Part shown: positions 1 through 8,461 of the stretch, piece after piece | Position numbering within the stretch: position 1 is the first letter of the stretch | Layout of the letters: each line of letters opens with the position of its first letter | Assembly (NCBI RefSeq): GCF_021513255.1 | Contig: NZ_CP090977.1 | Coordinates: 1,612,001-1,676,000 of the forward strand | Direction of reading: 5' to 3' | From: Planococcus sp. 107-1 | GTDB lineage: Bacteria; Bacillota; Bacilli; Bacillales_A; Planococcaceae | DNA: 64,000 nucleotides | Program-made: the position numbers and the translations under genes | Notes under the pieces: model-generated | Told to the model about the DNA's origin: nothing | The model's database searches: none | What the model saw: only the letters and a program-made list of their open reading frames with translations

Positions 1-41
1 TTCGTTGAGCAGGAGGATTTGCATCCTTTGAAAATAGAGAG

Positions 42-77
42 AAAAGCTCGGAGTCTTTGGACTTCGGGCTTTTTTTC
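42..77 (+). terminator. Rho-independent terminator of an upstream gene
   Basis: An imperfect stem of about 13 bp (AAAGCTCGGAGTC pairing with GACTTCGGGCTTT, using G-U pairs) is followed by a run of seven T. It precedes the mutA ribosome binding site and closes whatever gene lies left of the window. No start or domain of that gene is visible in bases 1-41. Confidence 0.7.
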
Positions 78-137
78 TTTAATGTCGGTGCTTACTCGGG
101 TAAAATGAAGATAGATCGCCTTTGAGGAGGGAACCTA

Positions 138-1837
138 GTGACAATCGAGTCCATGAAACAGACCAAATTTTCGGAGCGTACATATGAAGAATGGCAAGCT
201 GCCGCTGAAAAAGCGTTGAAAGGCAAACCGTTCAATGAAACTTTAAAAACCAAAACTCTTGAAGGGATAACCCTTGAACCTCTTTACACGAAAGAAATGC
301 TGGGGCAATCCGGTGAAATGATTGAACAGCAGATCCAAGCTGTCCGCAGTGGAAAGCAATTGCCTGGGTGGTTTATCGCACAGGAAACAGCAGCGGCGAC
401 TGCAACGGATTATTTAACGGCTGTCAAAGAGGACTTGGCGCGCGGCAATGAAATGATTGTCTACACAAGCTATCAGCGCTTGGAATGGAATGACAGCGAG
501 CTGAAGGAATTGGCATCGCTGATTGAGCGTTTCCCATTATACTTCCGCCTAACGTCAGATGACACGCAAATTCTGCGGGTTTTCGATTTTATGGAAGAGG
601 AAAAGCTGACGAATGTACAAGGTGTGATTTATTCGGAAGAATTTGTGAAAGCGCCTGCAAAAGTACGCACCCAGCTAATTGATACGATACCGGTACATCA
701 TGCAGGAGGCACCATCATCCACGAACTTGGCGTGGCACTCAGCATTTTAGCGGAGACGGTCACTAAGGAGGATTTCCAGAAACAGGCTGAAAACACGTGG
801 GTGCGTTTTGCAGTCGATACGGCATTTTTCCAGGAAATTGCGAAATTGCGCGCTTTTCGCGTACTTTGGACGGCATTCTGTTCAGCTTATGGGGAAGAAG
901 CTCCTCCAATTCCGATTTTTACCGAAACATCGGTCCGTTCTTATTCAAAATTGGACCCATACGTAAACTTGCTTCGCGCAGGCAATGCCACTTTTTCGGC
1001 AGTCCTTGGCGGAACGAATGCGCATACTGTCCATCCACATGACTTCTTGACCGTTTCGGACGCACAAAGCCGCCGGATTGCACGCAATGTCCAGTTGGTT
1101 ATTAAAGAAGAGACGCATGTCAACCATGTCATGGATGCGAGCGCAGGATCTTACTTCATTGAAACATTGACGAATGAATATGTTGATGCAGCGTGGCGCT
1201 ATTTCTTGGAGATTGAAGGTGCGGGCGGCTATTCAGAAGCGATGAATTCCGGCTGGCTGACCGATGATATTCAAGCGAAATGGATGGAGCGCAAGGAAAA
1301 AGCGGCAGTCCGGGAGATGTCGCTGATCGGTACGAATGTTTATGCGAACCCACAAGAGCCGGTGAAAGATGGGCAAATTGATGAGACGCATCTCGAATAT
1401 ATGACAGCTAAGCGTTTGGCTGCACCGTTTGAGAAATTGCGGGCGCGCAGCAAAGAAGTGATGCTGAAGACAGCGATTGTCCATCTTGGCCCATTAAAAG
1501 CCGTGAAAGCACAGTCTGATTTTGTCCAAGGATTTTTAGCCGTTGGCGGAATCGAGCCGATGATCAGCCCTGAAATCCAGACGGCGCAAGAATTAAATCA
1601 GTTCCTTGCAGAAAATCATATCCAGTATGCAGTATTATGCGGCGGAAAGAAAAAATTGATGAAGTTGCCATTGGTATGACTACGGATGCAGTAATTGACG
1701 TGGCAGGCAAGTATCCGGAACAGCAGATGGCTGAGTGGAAAGTTTTCCATATCGAAGATGCCATCTACACCGGCAAACACATTACTTCGAAGCTCGAGCA
1801 AATTTTGAAGTTAGGAAAGGAGGCTGTTCAAGAATGA
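138..1837 (+). CDS. mutA: Methylmalonyl-CoA mutase small subunit (frameshifted in this assembly)
   Basis: This is the non-catalytic small subunit of adenosylcobalamin-dependent methylmalonyl-CoA mutase, which interconverts methylmalonyl-CoA and succinyl-CoA in the cytoplasm. The barrel-type mutase domain covers most of the protein, with a degenerate B12-binding-like domain at the C-terminus. The start is a GTG at 138 with GAGGAGGG seven bases upstream; an ATG at 153 is an alternative. The first frame stops at 1679, but the next frame continues the protein from about 1646 to 1837. Adding one A to the AAA run at 1646-1648 joins them into about 566 residues, the length expected of the family. 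The stop overlaps the mutB start (ATGA), which indicates translational coupling. The break is probably a sequencing error. Confidence 0.88.
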
Positions 1838-3979
1838 GAAAGCCGGATTTTACAAAAGTTGATTTGAATGGGATTAAAGCTTCTCACACAGAAGAATATC
1901 AGCAAGAGGCATTTGAAACGAATGAAGGCATTGCAGTGAAGCCTTTTTACACTTCCAAAGACGCGGCAAGTACAGAAGACAGCCTGCCTGGATTTGCGCC
2001 GAATGTCCGCGGCCGTATTCGACCATGTATGTTTCGCGTCCCTGGACAGTCCGCCAATATGCGGGATTCTCTACTGCAGAAGAAAGCAATGCCTTTTATC
2101 GGAGAAACTTGGCAATGGGGCAAAAAGGGTTATCGGTCGCATTTGACCTCGCAACACATCGAGGCTATGACTCTGACCACCGCGCGTAGTGGGGGATGTA
2201 GGAAAAGCGGGAGTTGCAATCGACAGTGTGGAAGACATGAAGATCTTATTCGACGGGATTCCGCTTGACCAAATGTCCGTGTCGATGACAATGAATGGAG
2301 CAGTTGTGCCGATTATGGCATTTTTCATCGTTGCCGCTGAAGAACAAGGGGTCACGCCTGATCAATTGGCAGGGACCATTCAAAATGATATTTTGAAAGA
2401 ATACATGGTCCGCAATACGTATATTTATCCGCCGGCAATGTCGATGCAAATCATTGCGGACATTTTCAAATACACATCAACTAATATGCCGAAATTCAAT
2501 TCCATATCGATCTCGGGCTATCATATCCAGGAAGCAGGAGCTACCGCGGATATCGAACTTGCTTATACATTAGCCGATGGATTGGAATATGTCCGTACCG
2601 GCCTCGCAGCTGGAATCGGCATTGATTCATTTGCGCCGCGTTTGTCATTTTTCTGGGGCATCGGCATGAATTATTTCATGGAAATCGCTAAAATGCGTGC
2701 TGCCCGCGAGATTTGGGCGAAAATGATGAAAAGCTTTGATCCGAAAAACGAAAAATCATTGGCTCTGCGGACGCATTCCCAAACTTCAGGTTGGAGTTTA
2801 ACGGAACAGGATCCATTTAATAACGTAACCCGGACATTGATTGAAGCAAACGCAGCGGCTATGGGCCACACCCAGTCGCTGCACACGAACGCGCTTGACG
2901 AAGCAATTGCACTTCCAACTGATTTTTCTGCGCGGATCGCCCGCAATACGCAATTATTCTTGCAGGAAGAAACCATGATGACAAAAGTGATCGACCCTTG
3001 GGGCGGTTCTTATTACGTGGAATCTTTGACAAAAGAATTGACGGAAAAAGCATGGCAGTTGATCGAAGAAGTGGAAGAACTCGGCGGAATGGCTAAAGCG
3101 ATTGAAACCGGCCTGCCAAAAATGAGAATCGAAGAAGCCGCAGCTAAAAAGCAGGCGCAAATCGATTCCAATGAAGAAGTGATCATCGGAGTCAACCGTT
3201 ACCGCCTGGACGAGGAAGACCCGATCGATATTTTGAATATCGACAATACAATGGTCCGCAAAAAGCAGATTGAGCAGATCGAACGGATGAAAGCGGATCG
3301 CGATGATGCAAAAGTGCAGGAAGCCTTGGCTAAACTGACGGAAGCTGCAAAAACCGGCGATGCGAACATCCTGGAATGCGCAGTCGAAGCAGCGCGGTAC
3401 CGGGCAACACTTGGTGAAATTTCAGATGCGATCGAAATCGCATCCGGCAGACATAAAGCGGTGATCCGTTCTGTGAGCGGCGTCTACAGCTCAAATTTCT
3501 CCAATCAGCAGGAAATGGAGACAGTCAAAGAAATGACGGAGGACTTTATTGAAAATGAAGGACGGCGCCCCCGTATTTTGGTTGCGAAAATGGGCCAAGA
3601 CGGCCATGACCGCGGAGCGAAAGTCATCGCAACGGCATTTGCCGATCTCGGATTCGATGTGGACATCGGACCCCTATTCCAAACGCCGGCAGAAACAGCC
3701 CAGCAAGCAGCAGAAAATGACGTCCATGTCATCGGGGTCAGTTCGCTAGCGGCAGGCCATATGACCTTAGTGCCAGATCTTGCAGCGGAACTGAAAAAAA
3801 TCGGCCGTGAAGATATCCTGATAGTGGTCGGCGGTGTAATTCCAGCACAAGATTATGAGTTCCTCCGCAATAATGGGGCGAGTGCAATTTTCGGGCCGGG
3901 AACGGTCATTCCAGTTGCTGCCCAAAAAGTCATTGAGGAAATTTATGTACGCCTTGGATACGAGGAAGTGGCAGACTGA
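1834..3979 (+). CDS. mutB: Methylmalonyl-CoA mutase large (catalytic) subunit, two frameshifts
   Basis: Catalytic alpha subunit of methylmalonyl-CoA mutase. The N-terminal TIM barrel binds the CoA ester and the C-terminal domain binds cobalamin; the DxHxxG motif ([11 protein letters not shown]) is visible near 3595-3625. Two one-base losses break the frame: GGG read as GG at 2011-2012, and CCC read as CC at 2180-2181, inside what should be the conserved [12 protein letters not shown] stretch. Repair gives about 715 residues, the normal family length. From 2189 onward the frame is intact to the TGA at 3977-3979, which overlaps the meaB ATG. It belongs to the mutA-mutB-meaB operon. Identity is firm; the breaks look like assembly errors. 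Confidence 0.92.
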
Positions 3980-5046
3980 TGGACCGCCAAAAAGGATCGC
4001 GTCGTGTCATGGAAGGCGTTAAAGCAGCACATGACGGCATGAAATCTTCTCCGCGGAAAAAATTCAAGAAGCCGGAATCCAAACCGTTTGATGCAGCCGC
4101 AATGGCTGAAGGCGTTCGAAGCGGCTCCCGTCTGCATCTCGGAAAAGCCATCACTTTATTGGAAAGTGCGAATCCTCAGGATAAAAATAACGGGCAAGAG
4201 CTGTTGAACCGGCTTCTGCCCTATACCGGCAAAAGCATTCGCCTTGGCATCACTGGTGTACCGGGTGCCGGCAAAAGCACGTTTATCGAAACTTTCGGCG
4301 AAATGCTGACGAAAGATGGCCATCGTGTAGCGGTTCTTGCCATCGATCCAAGTTCTTCGATAACCGGGGGCAGTATTTTAGGAGATAAAACACGGATGGA
4401 GCAATTGGCCAAAAATCCAAATGCCTTCATCCGGCCTTCTCCAACAGCCGGTACGCTCGGCGGCGTCCATAAAAAAACAAGGGAAACGATGCTTCTATGC
4501 GAAGCGGCAGGCTACGATATCATATTGGTTGAAACGGTCGGCGTCGGGCAAAGCGAAACCTTGGTGCGGGGCATGGTCGATATGTTCCTGCTGCTTGTCT
4601 TAACCGGGGCAGGCGATGAATTGCAAGGCATGAAAAAAGGCATCCTCGAACTTGCTGATGCCATTATTGTCCATAAAGCAGACCAGCATAATCTAGCGTT
4701 GGCCCAAAAAACGGTGCGTGAATACAAGCAAATCCTTCATTTCATGCAGCGTGCAACAGAGGGCTGGAAAACGCAAGCGCTTCCGGCATCCTCATTTGAA
4801 AAAACCGGAATTCAGGAAGCGTGGGCCATGATCAAAGATTTTGAAGAGCAGATCAAGTCGAGCGGCTATTGGCAGAAACGGCGCCAAAGCCAAACGAAGG
4901 ACTGGTTCCGTTCGATGATTACGGATGAATTGCTAAGCCGCTTTTACGAAGACCCTAGCCGCAGCCAACAAGTGAAAGGGCTGGAACGAGAAGTACTTCA
5001 AGAAAAATTGACGGTTTCCCAGGCCATAGCGGATTTGTTCGAGTAA
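3979..5046 (+). CDS. meaB: Methylmalonyl-CoA mutase-associated GTPase MeaB (ArgK/YgfD family)
   Basis: A G3E P-loop GTPase of 355 residues that chaperones and protects adenosylcobalamin-loaded methylmalonyl-CoA mutase. The Walker A motif GVPGAGKST lies near residue 94, followed by the characteristic DPSSSITGGSILGDKTRM block, the ETVGVGQSE switch segment and the HKAD base-specificity motif (usually NKAD). The start ATG overlaps the mutB stop by one base, so mutase and chaperone are made together. Older annotations call this family ArgK or LAO/AO transport kinase; the position next to mutB supports the MeaB role. Confidence 0.95.
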   Translation: MDRQKGSRRVMEGVKAAHDGMKSSPRKKFKKPESKPFDAAAMAEGVRSGSRLHLGKAITLLESANPQDKNNGQELLNRLLPYTGKSIRLGITGVPGAGKSTFIETFGEMLTKDGHRVAVLAIDPSSSITGGSILGDKTRMEQLAKNPNAFIRPSPTAGTLGGVHKKTRETMLLCEAAGYDIILVETVGVGQSETLVRGMVDMFLLLVLTGAGDELQGMKKGILELADAIIVHKADQHNLALAQKTVREYKQILHFMQRATEGWKTQALPASSFEKTGIQEAWAMIKDFEEQIKSSGYWQKRRQSQTKDWFRSMITDELLSRFYEDPSRSQQVKGLEREVLQEKLTVSQAIADLFE

Positions 5047-5111
5047 GCTTTTTTGCAACTCTTTTCAAGTCCTGCTATGATAAATGGAGTAATAAATAAG
5101 GAGTGTTCGAT

Positions 5112-5552
5112 ATGGCAATGGATTTTAATTTTCTTATGAATGATATAGTGACTCAAGCTCGCCAAGAAATGACCGATGCTGGGTATACACAATTGCAGAC
5201 GCCGGAAGAAGTGACGGATGTTTTAGCTCAGCCAGGCACTAGCCTTGTGATGATCAACTCTGTTTGCGGATGTGCCGGCGGAATTGCCCGTCCAGCAGCG
5301 ACGCATGCTGTGCATTACGACAAACGCCCTGACCGCCTTGTAACTGTATTTGCTGGCCAGGACAAAGAAGCAACAGCTCAAGCACGTGCGATTTTCGGCG
5401 ACGACCACTTGCCTTCATCTCCATCTTTCGTCTTCATGAAAGACGGTAAAATGGTCGATGAAATCGGCAGACATGAAATCGAAGGGCATGACCCAATGTC
5501 TGTTATCACGCATATTCAAGAAATCTTTGAAGAGCATTGCGAAGAAATCTAA
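5112..5552 (+). CDS. brxB: Bacilliredoxin, BrxA/BrxB family (YqiW-like)
   Basis: A 146-residue cytoplasmic thiol protein of the YphP/YqiW family, which in Bacillus removes bacillithiol from S-bacillithiolated proteins. The family CGC motif is visible in [13 protein letters not shown] near residue 53, within a thioredoxin-like fold. I chose the ATG at 5112 because the sequence AAGGAGTG lies at good spacing upstream; an in-frame GTG at 5103 overlaps that site. Its place between the mutase operon and the yqjA-like gene matches yqiW-yqjA in B. subtilis. A strong terminator follows directly. Confidence 0.93.
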   Translation: MAMDFNFLMNDIVTQARQEMTDAGYTQLQTPEEVTDVLAQPGTSLVMINSVCGCAGGIARPAATHAVHYDKRPDRLVTVFAGQDKEATAQARAIFGDDHLPSSPSFVFMKDGKMVDEIGRHEIEGHDPMSVITHIQEIFEEHCEEI

Positions 5553-5553
5553 A

Positions 5554-5585
5554 GAAAATGCCCCTCAAGAAGGGGCATTTTTTTT
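5554..5585 (+). terminator. Terminator after brxB
   Basis: AAATGCCCCT and AGGGGCATTT pair perfectly around a short CAAGA loop and are followed by eight or more T. Confidence 0.9.
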
Positions 5586-5624
5586 AATGAGTAGATTGTG
5601 TAGGTTGCAAGGTTCGTTATTTAT

Positions 5625-5785
5625 CCGTCGAACTTAAACGGCCGCTTACGCTTTTCTGCGTTGTCCAGACTTCGGCAGCCAGATTCTCGGGTCATAAGCC
5701 AATCCGGCTGTGCGGCTGAGAACACGCCGCTTCGCCAGCTCGTCTTATGCCCGTCGAATCTAGACGGCTGCCTACGCTTTTCTTT
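5625..5785 (-). repeat. Dispersed structured repeat, one full copy plus a fragment (minus orientation)
   Basis: Read on the minus strand, a full unit runs from 5785 down to about 5661 and starts AGAAAAGCGTAGGC. It contains CATAAG and CTTATG arms around an inner hairpin (CTGGCGAAGCGGC against GCCGCACAGCC) and ends GTCTGGACAA. A second, truncated unit (5660-5625) begins AGAAAAGCGTAAGCGGCC. The same element occurs at 10001-10264 and 35097-35219. The unit touches the ribosome binding site of the downstream yqjA-like gene. It codes for nothing recognisable. Confidence 0.85.
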
Positions 5786-5798
5786 TAAGGGGATGCTT

Positions 5799-6785
5799 AT
5801 GAAACTTAAGAAATACAGGATTGGCTACCGCACGATGAAAACAGCTGCGGGGGTGGCGATTGCCATTTCGTTAGCCCAGTTGCTTCAGCTTGATTATTAT
5901 GTCTCTGCTGGAATCTTGACGATTCTTTGCATTCAGCCGACAAAAAAGAAATCGATACGCGCTGCTTTTTCCCGCTTGGTCGCGAGTTTGATCGCAATTG
6001 CGTATGCTTTTATATTTTTTGAAGGGATTGCGTACCACCCTTTGACCATCGGCGTCATGATTTTGCTTTTTATCCCGACTTTGGTGACGTTCCGATTTGC
6101 GGATGGGTTTGTTTCGAGTTCGGTCATCCTTTTGCATATTTATGATTCCCAGAACTTGACGCTGGATTTATTTTTCAATGAATTGTCGCTGATGGCTGTA
6201 GGGTTCGGAACCGCTCTTGCAGTCAATATGTATATGCCGAGCATCGAGAAGAAATTAGACGATTACCGCTACCAGATTGAGGTATTGTATTCCTCAATTT
6301 TCTCGGAAATCGCAAATTATCTCCGGCAAGGGGAGTCGGACTGGTCGGGGAAAGAATTGATGGAAAGCTCGGAGCTATTGAAAAATGCAAAAGCTTTAGC
6401 GTATCAGGATGTTGAAAACCATGTTACCCGCCTTGAAAATAAGTACTACCACTACTTTGACATGAGGGAGCAGCAACTGGAAATCATTGAACGCATCCTG
6501 CCGAAAATTACGGCTTTGCCGGTAATAGTTGGGCATTCCCATCTTATTGCTGATTTCTTGGAAGATCTTGCAAGCCATGTCCATTCGGGAAATACCGCCT
6601 ACCGGTATATTGGGAAGCTGGAAGCCGTCAAAGACGAGTTTGCGGACATGCCGCTGCCGGACAGCCATGAAAAATTCCTGGCCATGGCCGCTTTATATCA
6701 AGTAATTGAAGAGATGGAAGCTTATTTGGAAATCAAATCTTCCTATAAAGGGTTCAAAAGCGCGAAACCTGCTGCAGCCTTATAA
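5799..6785 (+). CDS. Aromatic acid exporter family membrane protein (YqjA/DUF939, FUSC-like)
   Basis: A protein of about 328 residues with clustered hydrophobic helices in the first 150 residues, followed by a soluble helical C-terminal half. This is the layout of Bacillus YqjA and of the FUSC/aromatic acid exporter superfamily. The transported substrate is not known. The start is the ATG at 5799, with AAGGGG at 5787-5792; an ATG at 5793 and a distant upstream TTG inside the repeat are less likely. It lies in the same order as yqiW-yqjA in B. subtilis. A bidirectional terminator separates it from csbD. Confidence 0.85.
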   Translation: MKLKKYRIGYRTMKTAAGVAIAISLAQLLQLDYYVSAGILTILCIQPTKKKSIRAAFSRLVASLIAIAYAFIFFEGIAYHPLTIGVMILLFIPTLVTFRFADGFVSSSVILLHIYDSQNLTLDLFFNELSLMAVGFGTALAVNMYMPSIEKKLDDYRYQIEVLYSSIFSEIANYLRQGESDWSGKELMESSELLKNAKALAYQDVENHVTRLENKYYHYFDMREQQLEIIERILPKITALPVIVGHSHLIADFLEDLASHVHSGNTAYRYIGKLEAVKDEFADMPLPDSHEKFLAMAALYQVIEEMEAYLEIKSSYKGFKSAKPAAAL

Positions 6786-6787
6786 AA

Positions 6788-6826
6788 TCACAAGACCGGT
6801 GAAAGAAAAGCTTTCACCGGTCTTGT
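6788..6826. terminator. Bidirectional terminator between the yqjA-like gene and csbD
   Basis: CAAGACCGGTGAAAG pairs with CTTTCACCGGTCTTG around a four-base loop. It can serve both convergent genes. Confidence 0.85.
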
Positions 6827-6829
6827 GTT

Positions 6830-7009
6830 TTATTTTTTGTTTTTAAGATCGCCAATGGCGTCTTGTGCTTTGCCTTTTAATTTGTCTGCTTTTCCGTCAC
6901 GCTGCATTTTAGGGTCATCAGTTGCATTGCCGATCTGGTCTTTCATCTCACCTTTTGCTTTGCTGACCGTTCCCTTAAGTTTGTCTCCCAAACCATTGTT
7001 TTCTGCCAT
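6830..7009 (-). CDS. csbD: CsbD family stress protein
   Basis: A 59-residue, highly charged and hydrophilic protein (starts MAENNGLGDKLKGTVSKAKG, ends GDLKNKK) typical of the CsbD family. In Bacillus these are general stress proteins of unknown biochemical role under sigma-B control. The reading frame lies on the minus strand; the ATG at 7009 follows GAGGAGG. A sigma-B-like promoter is visible 36 bases upstream. Most likely cytoplasmic and intrinsically flexible. Confidence 0.93.
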   Translation of the reverse strand: MAENNGLGDKLKGTVSKAKGEMKDQIGNATDDPKMQRDGKADKLKGKAQDAIGDLKNKK

Positions 7010-7044
7010 GTTATGTTCCTCCTCGTTGTTGTCTTACTCTTTGT

Positions 7045-7070
7045 ATAGCCTGAAAACGGAAATTTGAAAC
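7045..7070 (-). promoter_or_regulatory. Sigma-B type promoter for csbD
   Basis: On the minus strand GTTTCA, 14 bases, then GGCTAT closely match the sigma-B consensus GTTTAA-N(12-15)-GGGTAT (five of six in each box). It points into csbD, a known sigma-B regulon member in B. subtilis. Confidence 0.72.
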
Positions 7071-7112
7071 AAACTCGCGTATAATAAAAGCATGAAACCG
7101 AGGAGGGAAAGC

Positions 7113-7724
7113 ATGGAAAAACGCGATGCCAGACAAATTCTTGAACAAAAAATGAAAGAGACGCGGCCGAAGTGGACAAGAAACCAATCCGCTCGCCCTA
7201 AAAAATATAGATCAACTACGCAAACACCTGAAGATTATGTGGTACTGGATTTTGAAACGACCGGGCTTCGTTCCGGCAGCGATAAAATCATCCAGATCGG
7301 AGCTGTTAAATACATTCAGCACGAACGCAAAGAAACGATGTATTTAATGGTGAATCCGGAATGTCCGATTTCCGGAACCATTACCCGGATCACCGGCATT
7401 ACGAATAAGGATGTTGAAGATGCACCCGTGATTGAAGAAGTGGCCCATGAACTGATTGCGTTCATTGGCGGACTGCCGATTGTCGCACATAATGCCCCGT
7501 TTGATATGGGCTTTCTTTATGCATTAGAAGAGATTACGCCGATTCCGGAATACACGGTCATTGATACGGTGAAACTTGCCAGAAGAGCCATTACGGAAAC
7601 GCCGAACCATAAGCTGACGACGCTGACCGCTTTTTTGAAATTGGAGCATGATGCCCATGATGCTTTAGGGGATTGCCTCGCGACAGCGTCCATTTATCAA
7701 TTTTGTGTGGAGCGGCTGCGCTGA
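7113..7724 (+). CDS. DnaQ-type 3'-5' exonuclease
   Basis: A 203-residue DEDD exonuclease of the DNA polymerase III epsilon/PolC-exonuclease superfamily. A basic N-terminal tail of about 45 residues precedes the exonuclease motifs: Exo I in VVLDFETTGL, Exo II in HNAPFDMGFL and Exo III in HDALGDC, with the third-motif His supporting the DEDDh class. It could proofread or degrade nucleic acids; the substrate cannot be told from sequence. The ATG at 7113 has AGGAGGG upstream; an ATG at 7092 would need a ribosome binding site that is not there. A terminator follows. Confidence 0.88.
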   Translation: MEKRDARQILEQKMKETRPKWTRNQSARPKKYRSTTQTPEDYVVLDFETTGLRSGSDKIIQIGAVKYIQHERKETMYLMVNPECPISGTITRITGITNKDVEDAPVIEEVAHELIAFIGGLPIVAHNAPFDMGFLYALEEITPIPEYTVIDTVKLARRAITETPNHKLTTLTAFLKLEHDAHDALGDCLATASIYQFCVERLR

Positions 7725-7729
7725 CAAAA

Positions 7730-7771
7730 GAAAAGACGGAAAATCGGCATGTGCGATTTTCCGTCTTTTTC
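7730..7771. terminator. Terminator after the exonuclease gene
   Basis: AAAAGACGGAAAATCG and CGATTTTCCGTCTTTT pair around a short loop and are followed by T residues. It also stands at the 3' end of the convergent Prli42-like gene. Confidence 0.88.
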
Positions 7772-7784
7772 TATTTTGCAGTTA

Positions 7785-7880
7785 TTAAATGATGAAGCTG
7801 ATGCCCATTAGCAAACTTGAAAGCAGCATTAAACCGACCATTGTGTAGACGATTACTTTTCGGAAAGCACTATTTCTCAT
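7785..7880 (-). CDS. Prli42-like stressosome-associated membrane miniprotein (31 aa)
   Basis: A 31-codon reading frame on the minus strand starts at an ATG behind AAAGGAG and encodes a short basic N-terminus (MRNSAFRK) followed by a single hydrophobic helix. Length, a basic cap before one transmembrane helix and the absence of any other domain fit the Prli42 family, which anchors the stressosome to the membrane in Listeria and related Bacillota. I call it on pattern and recollection of the family, not on an alignment. The nearby csbD with a sigma-B promoter fits a stress theme but does not prove it. Confidence 0.68.
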   Translation of the reverse strand: MRNSAFRKVIVYTMVGLMLLSSLLMGISFII

Positions 7881-8047
7881 CCATCGAAACTCCTTTATAG
7901 ATAGTTGAACTTTGTTTCTATAATAGCATAGTTCGAGCACATTTTATAGGCGGAGCTCTGGCATTATCCAAATATTCAAGAAGAACTAGAGTTTTCCTAT
8001 GTGAATCTGTACAATAAAAGAGAACATAAAAAAAGGAAGTGAATTTA

Positions 8048-8446
8048 ATGAAGAAAGTCGACCATATCGGAATTGCGGTACGAAACATTAACGAAGTGCT
8101 TCCTTATTATACGGAAACGCTCGGCTGTCCTTTATTGAAAATTGAAGAAGTGGAATCGCAGAAGGTGCGTGTGGCTTTTATCGATGCCGGCAATATTAAA
8201 CTGGAATTGCTCGAGCCGATGGATAGCGCTGGAGCGGTTTATAAATTTATCGAAAAAAGAGGCGAAGGCATCCATCACATCGCTTTCGGAGTGGATGACA
8301 TCGAATCCCGTATGAAAGAACTTCGTGAAAATGGGGTACAATTGTTAAGTGAACATGCAAATCCAGGGGCAGGCGGCGCTTTAGTGGCATTCTTGCATCC
8401 GAAATCTTCAAATGGCGTATTATACGAACTTTGTGAAAAGCAATGA
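8048..8446 (+). CDS. mce: Methylmalonyl-CoA epimerase (YqjC-like)
   Basis: A 132-residue protein of the vicinal oxygen chelate fold. It begins MKKVDHIGIAV, with the metal-ligand His in the first strand (DHIGIAV) and a second in GIHHIAFGV, and a Glu near the C-terminus (VLYELCEK). It interconverts the R and S epimers of methylmalonyl-CoA, linking the carboxylase downstream to the mutase operon upstream. The ATG at 8048 follows AAAGGAAG. The next gene starts 15 bases after the stop, behind GGAGTGGGG, so the two are co-transcribed, as are yqjC-yqjD in B. subtilis. Confidence 0.93.
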   Translation: MKKVDHIGIAVRNINEVLPYYTETLGCPLLKIEEVESQKVRVAFIDAGNIKLELLEPMDSAGAVYKFIEKRGEGIHHIAFGVDDIESRMKELRENGVQLLSEHANPGAGGALVAFLHPKSSNGVLYELCEKQ

Positions 8447-8461
8447 TTGAGGAGTGGGGAA

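Noticed and set aside
1-41. Possible 3' end of an upstream gene (frame 1 is open to about 107)
   Set aside because: No start or recognisable domain is visible, and the terminator at 42-77 interrupts any longer frame.
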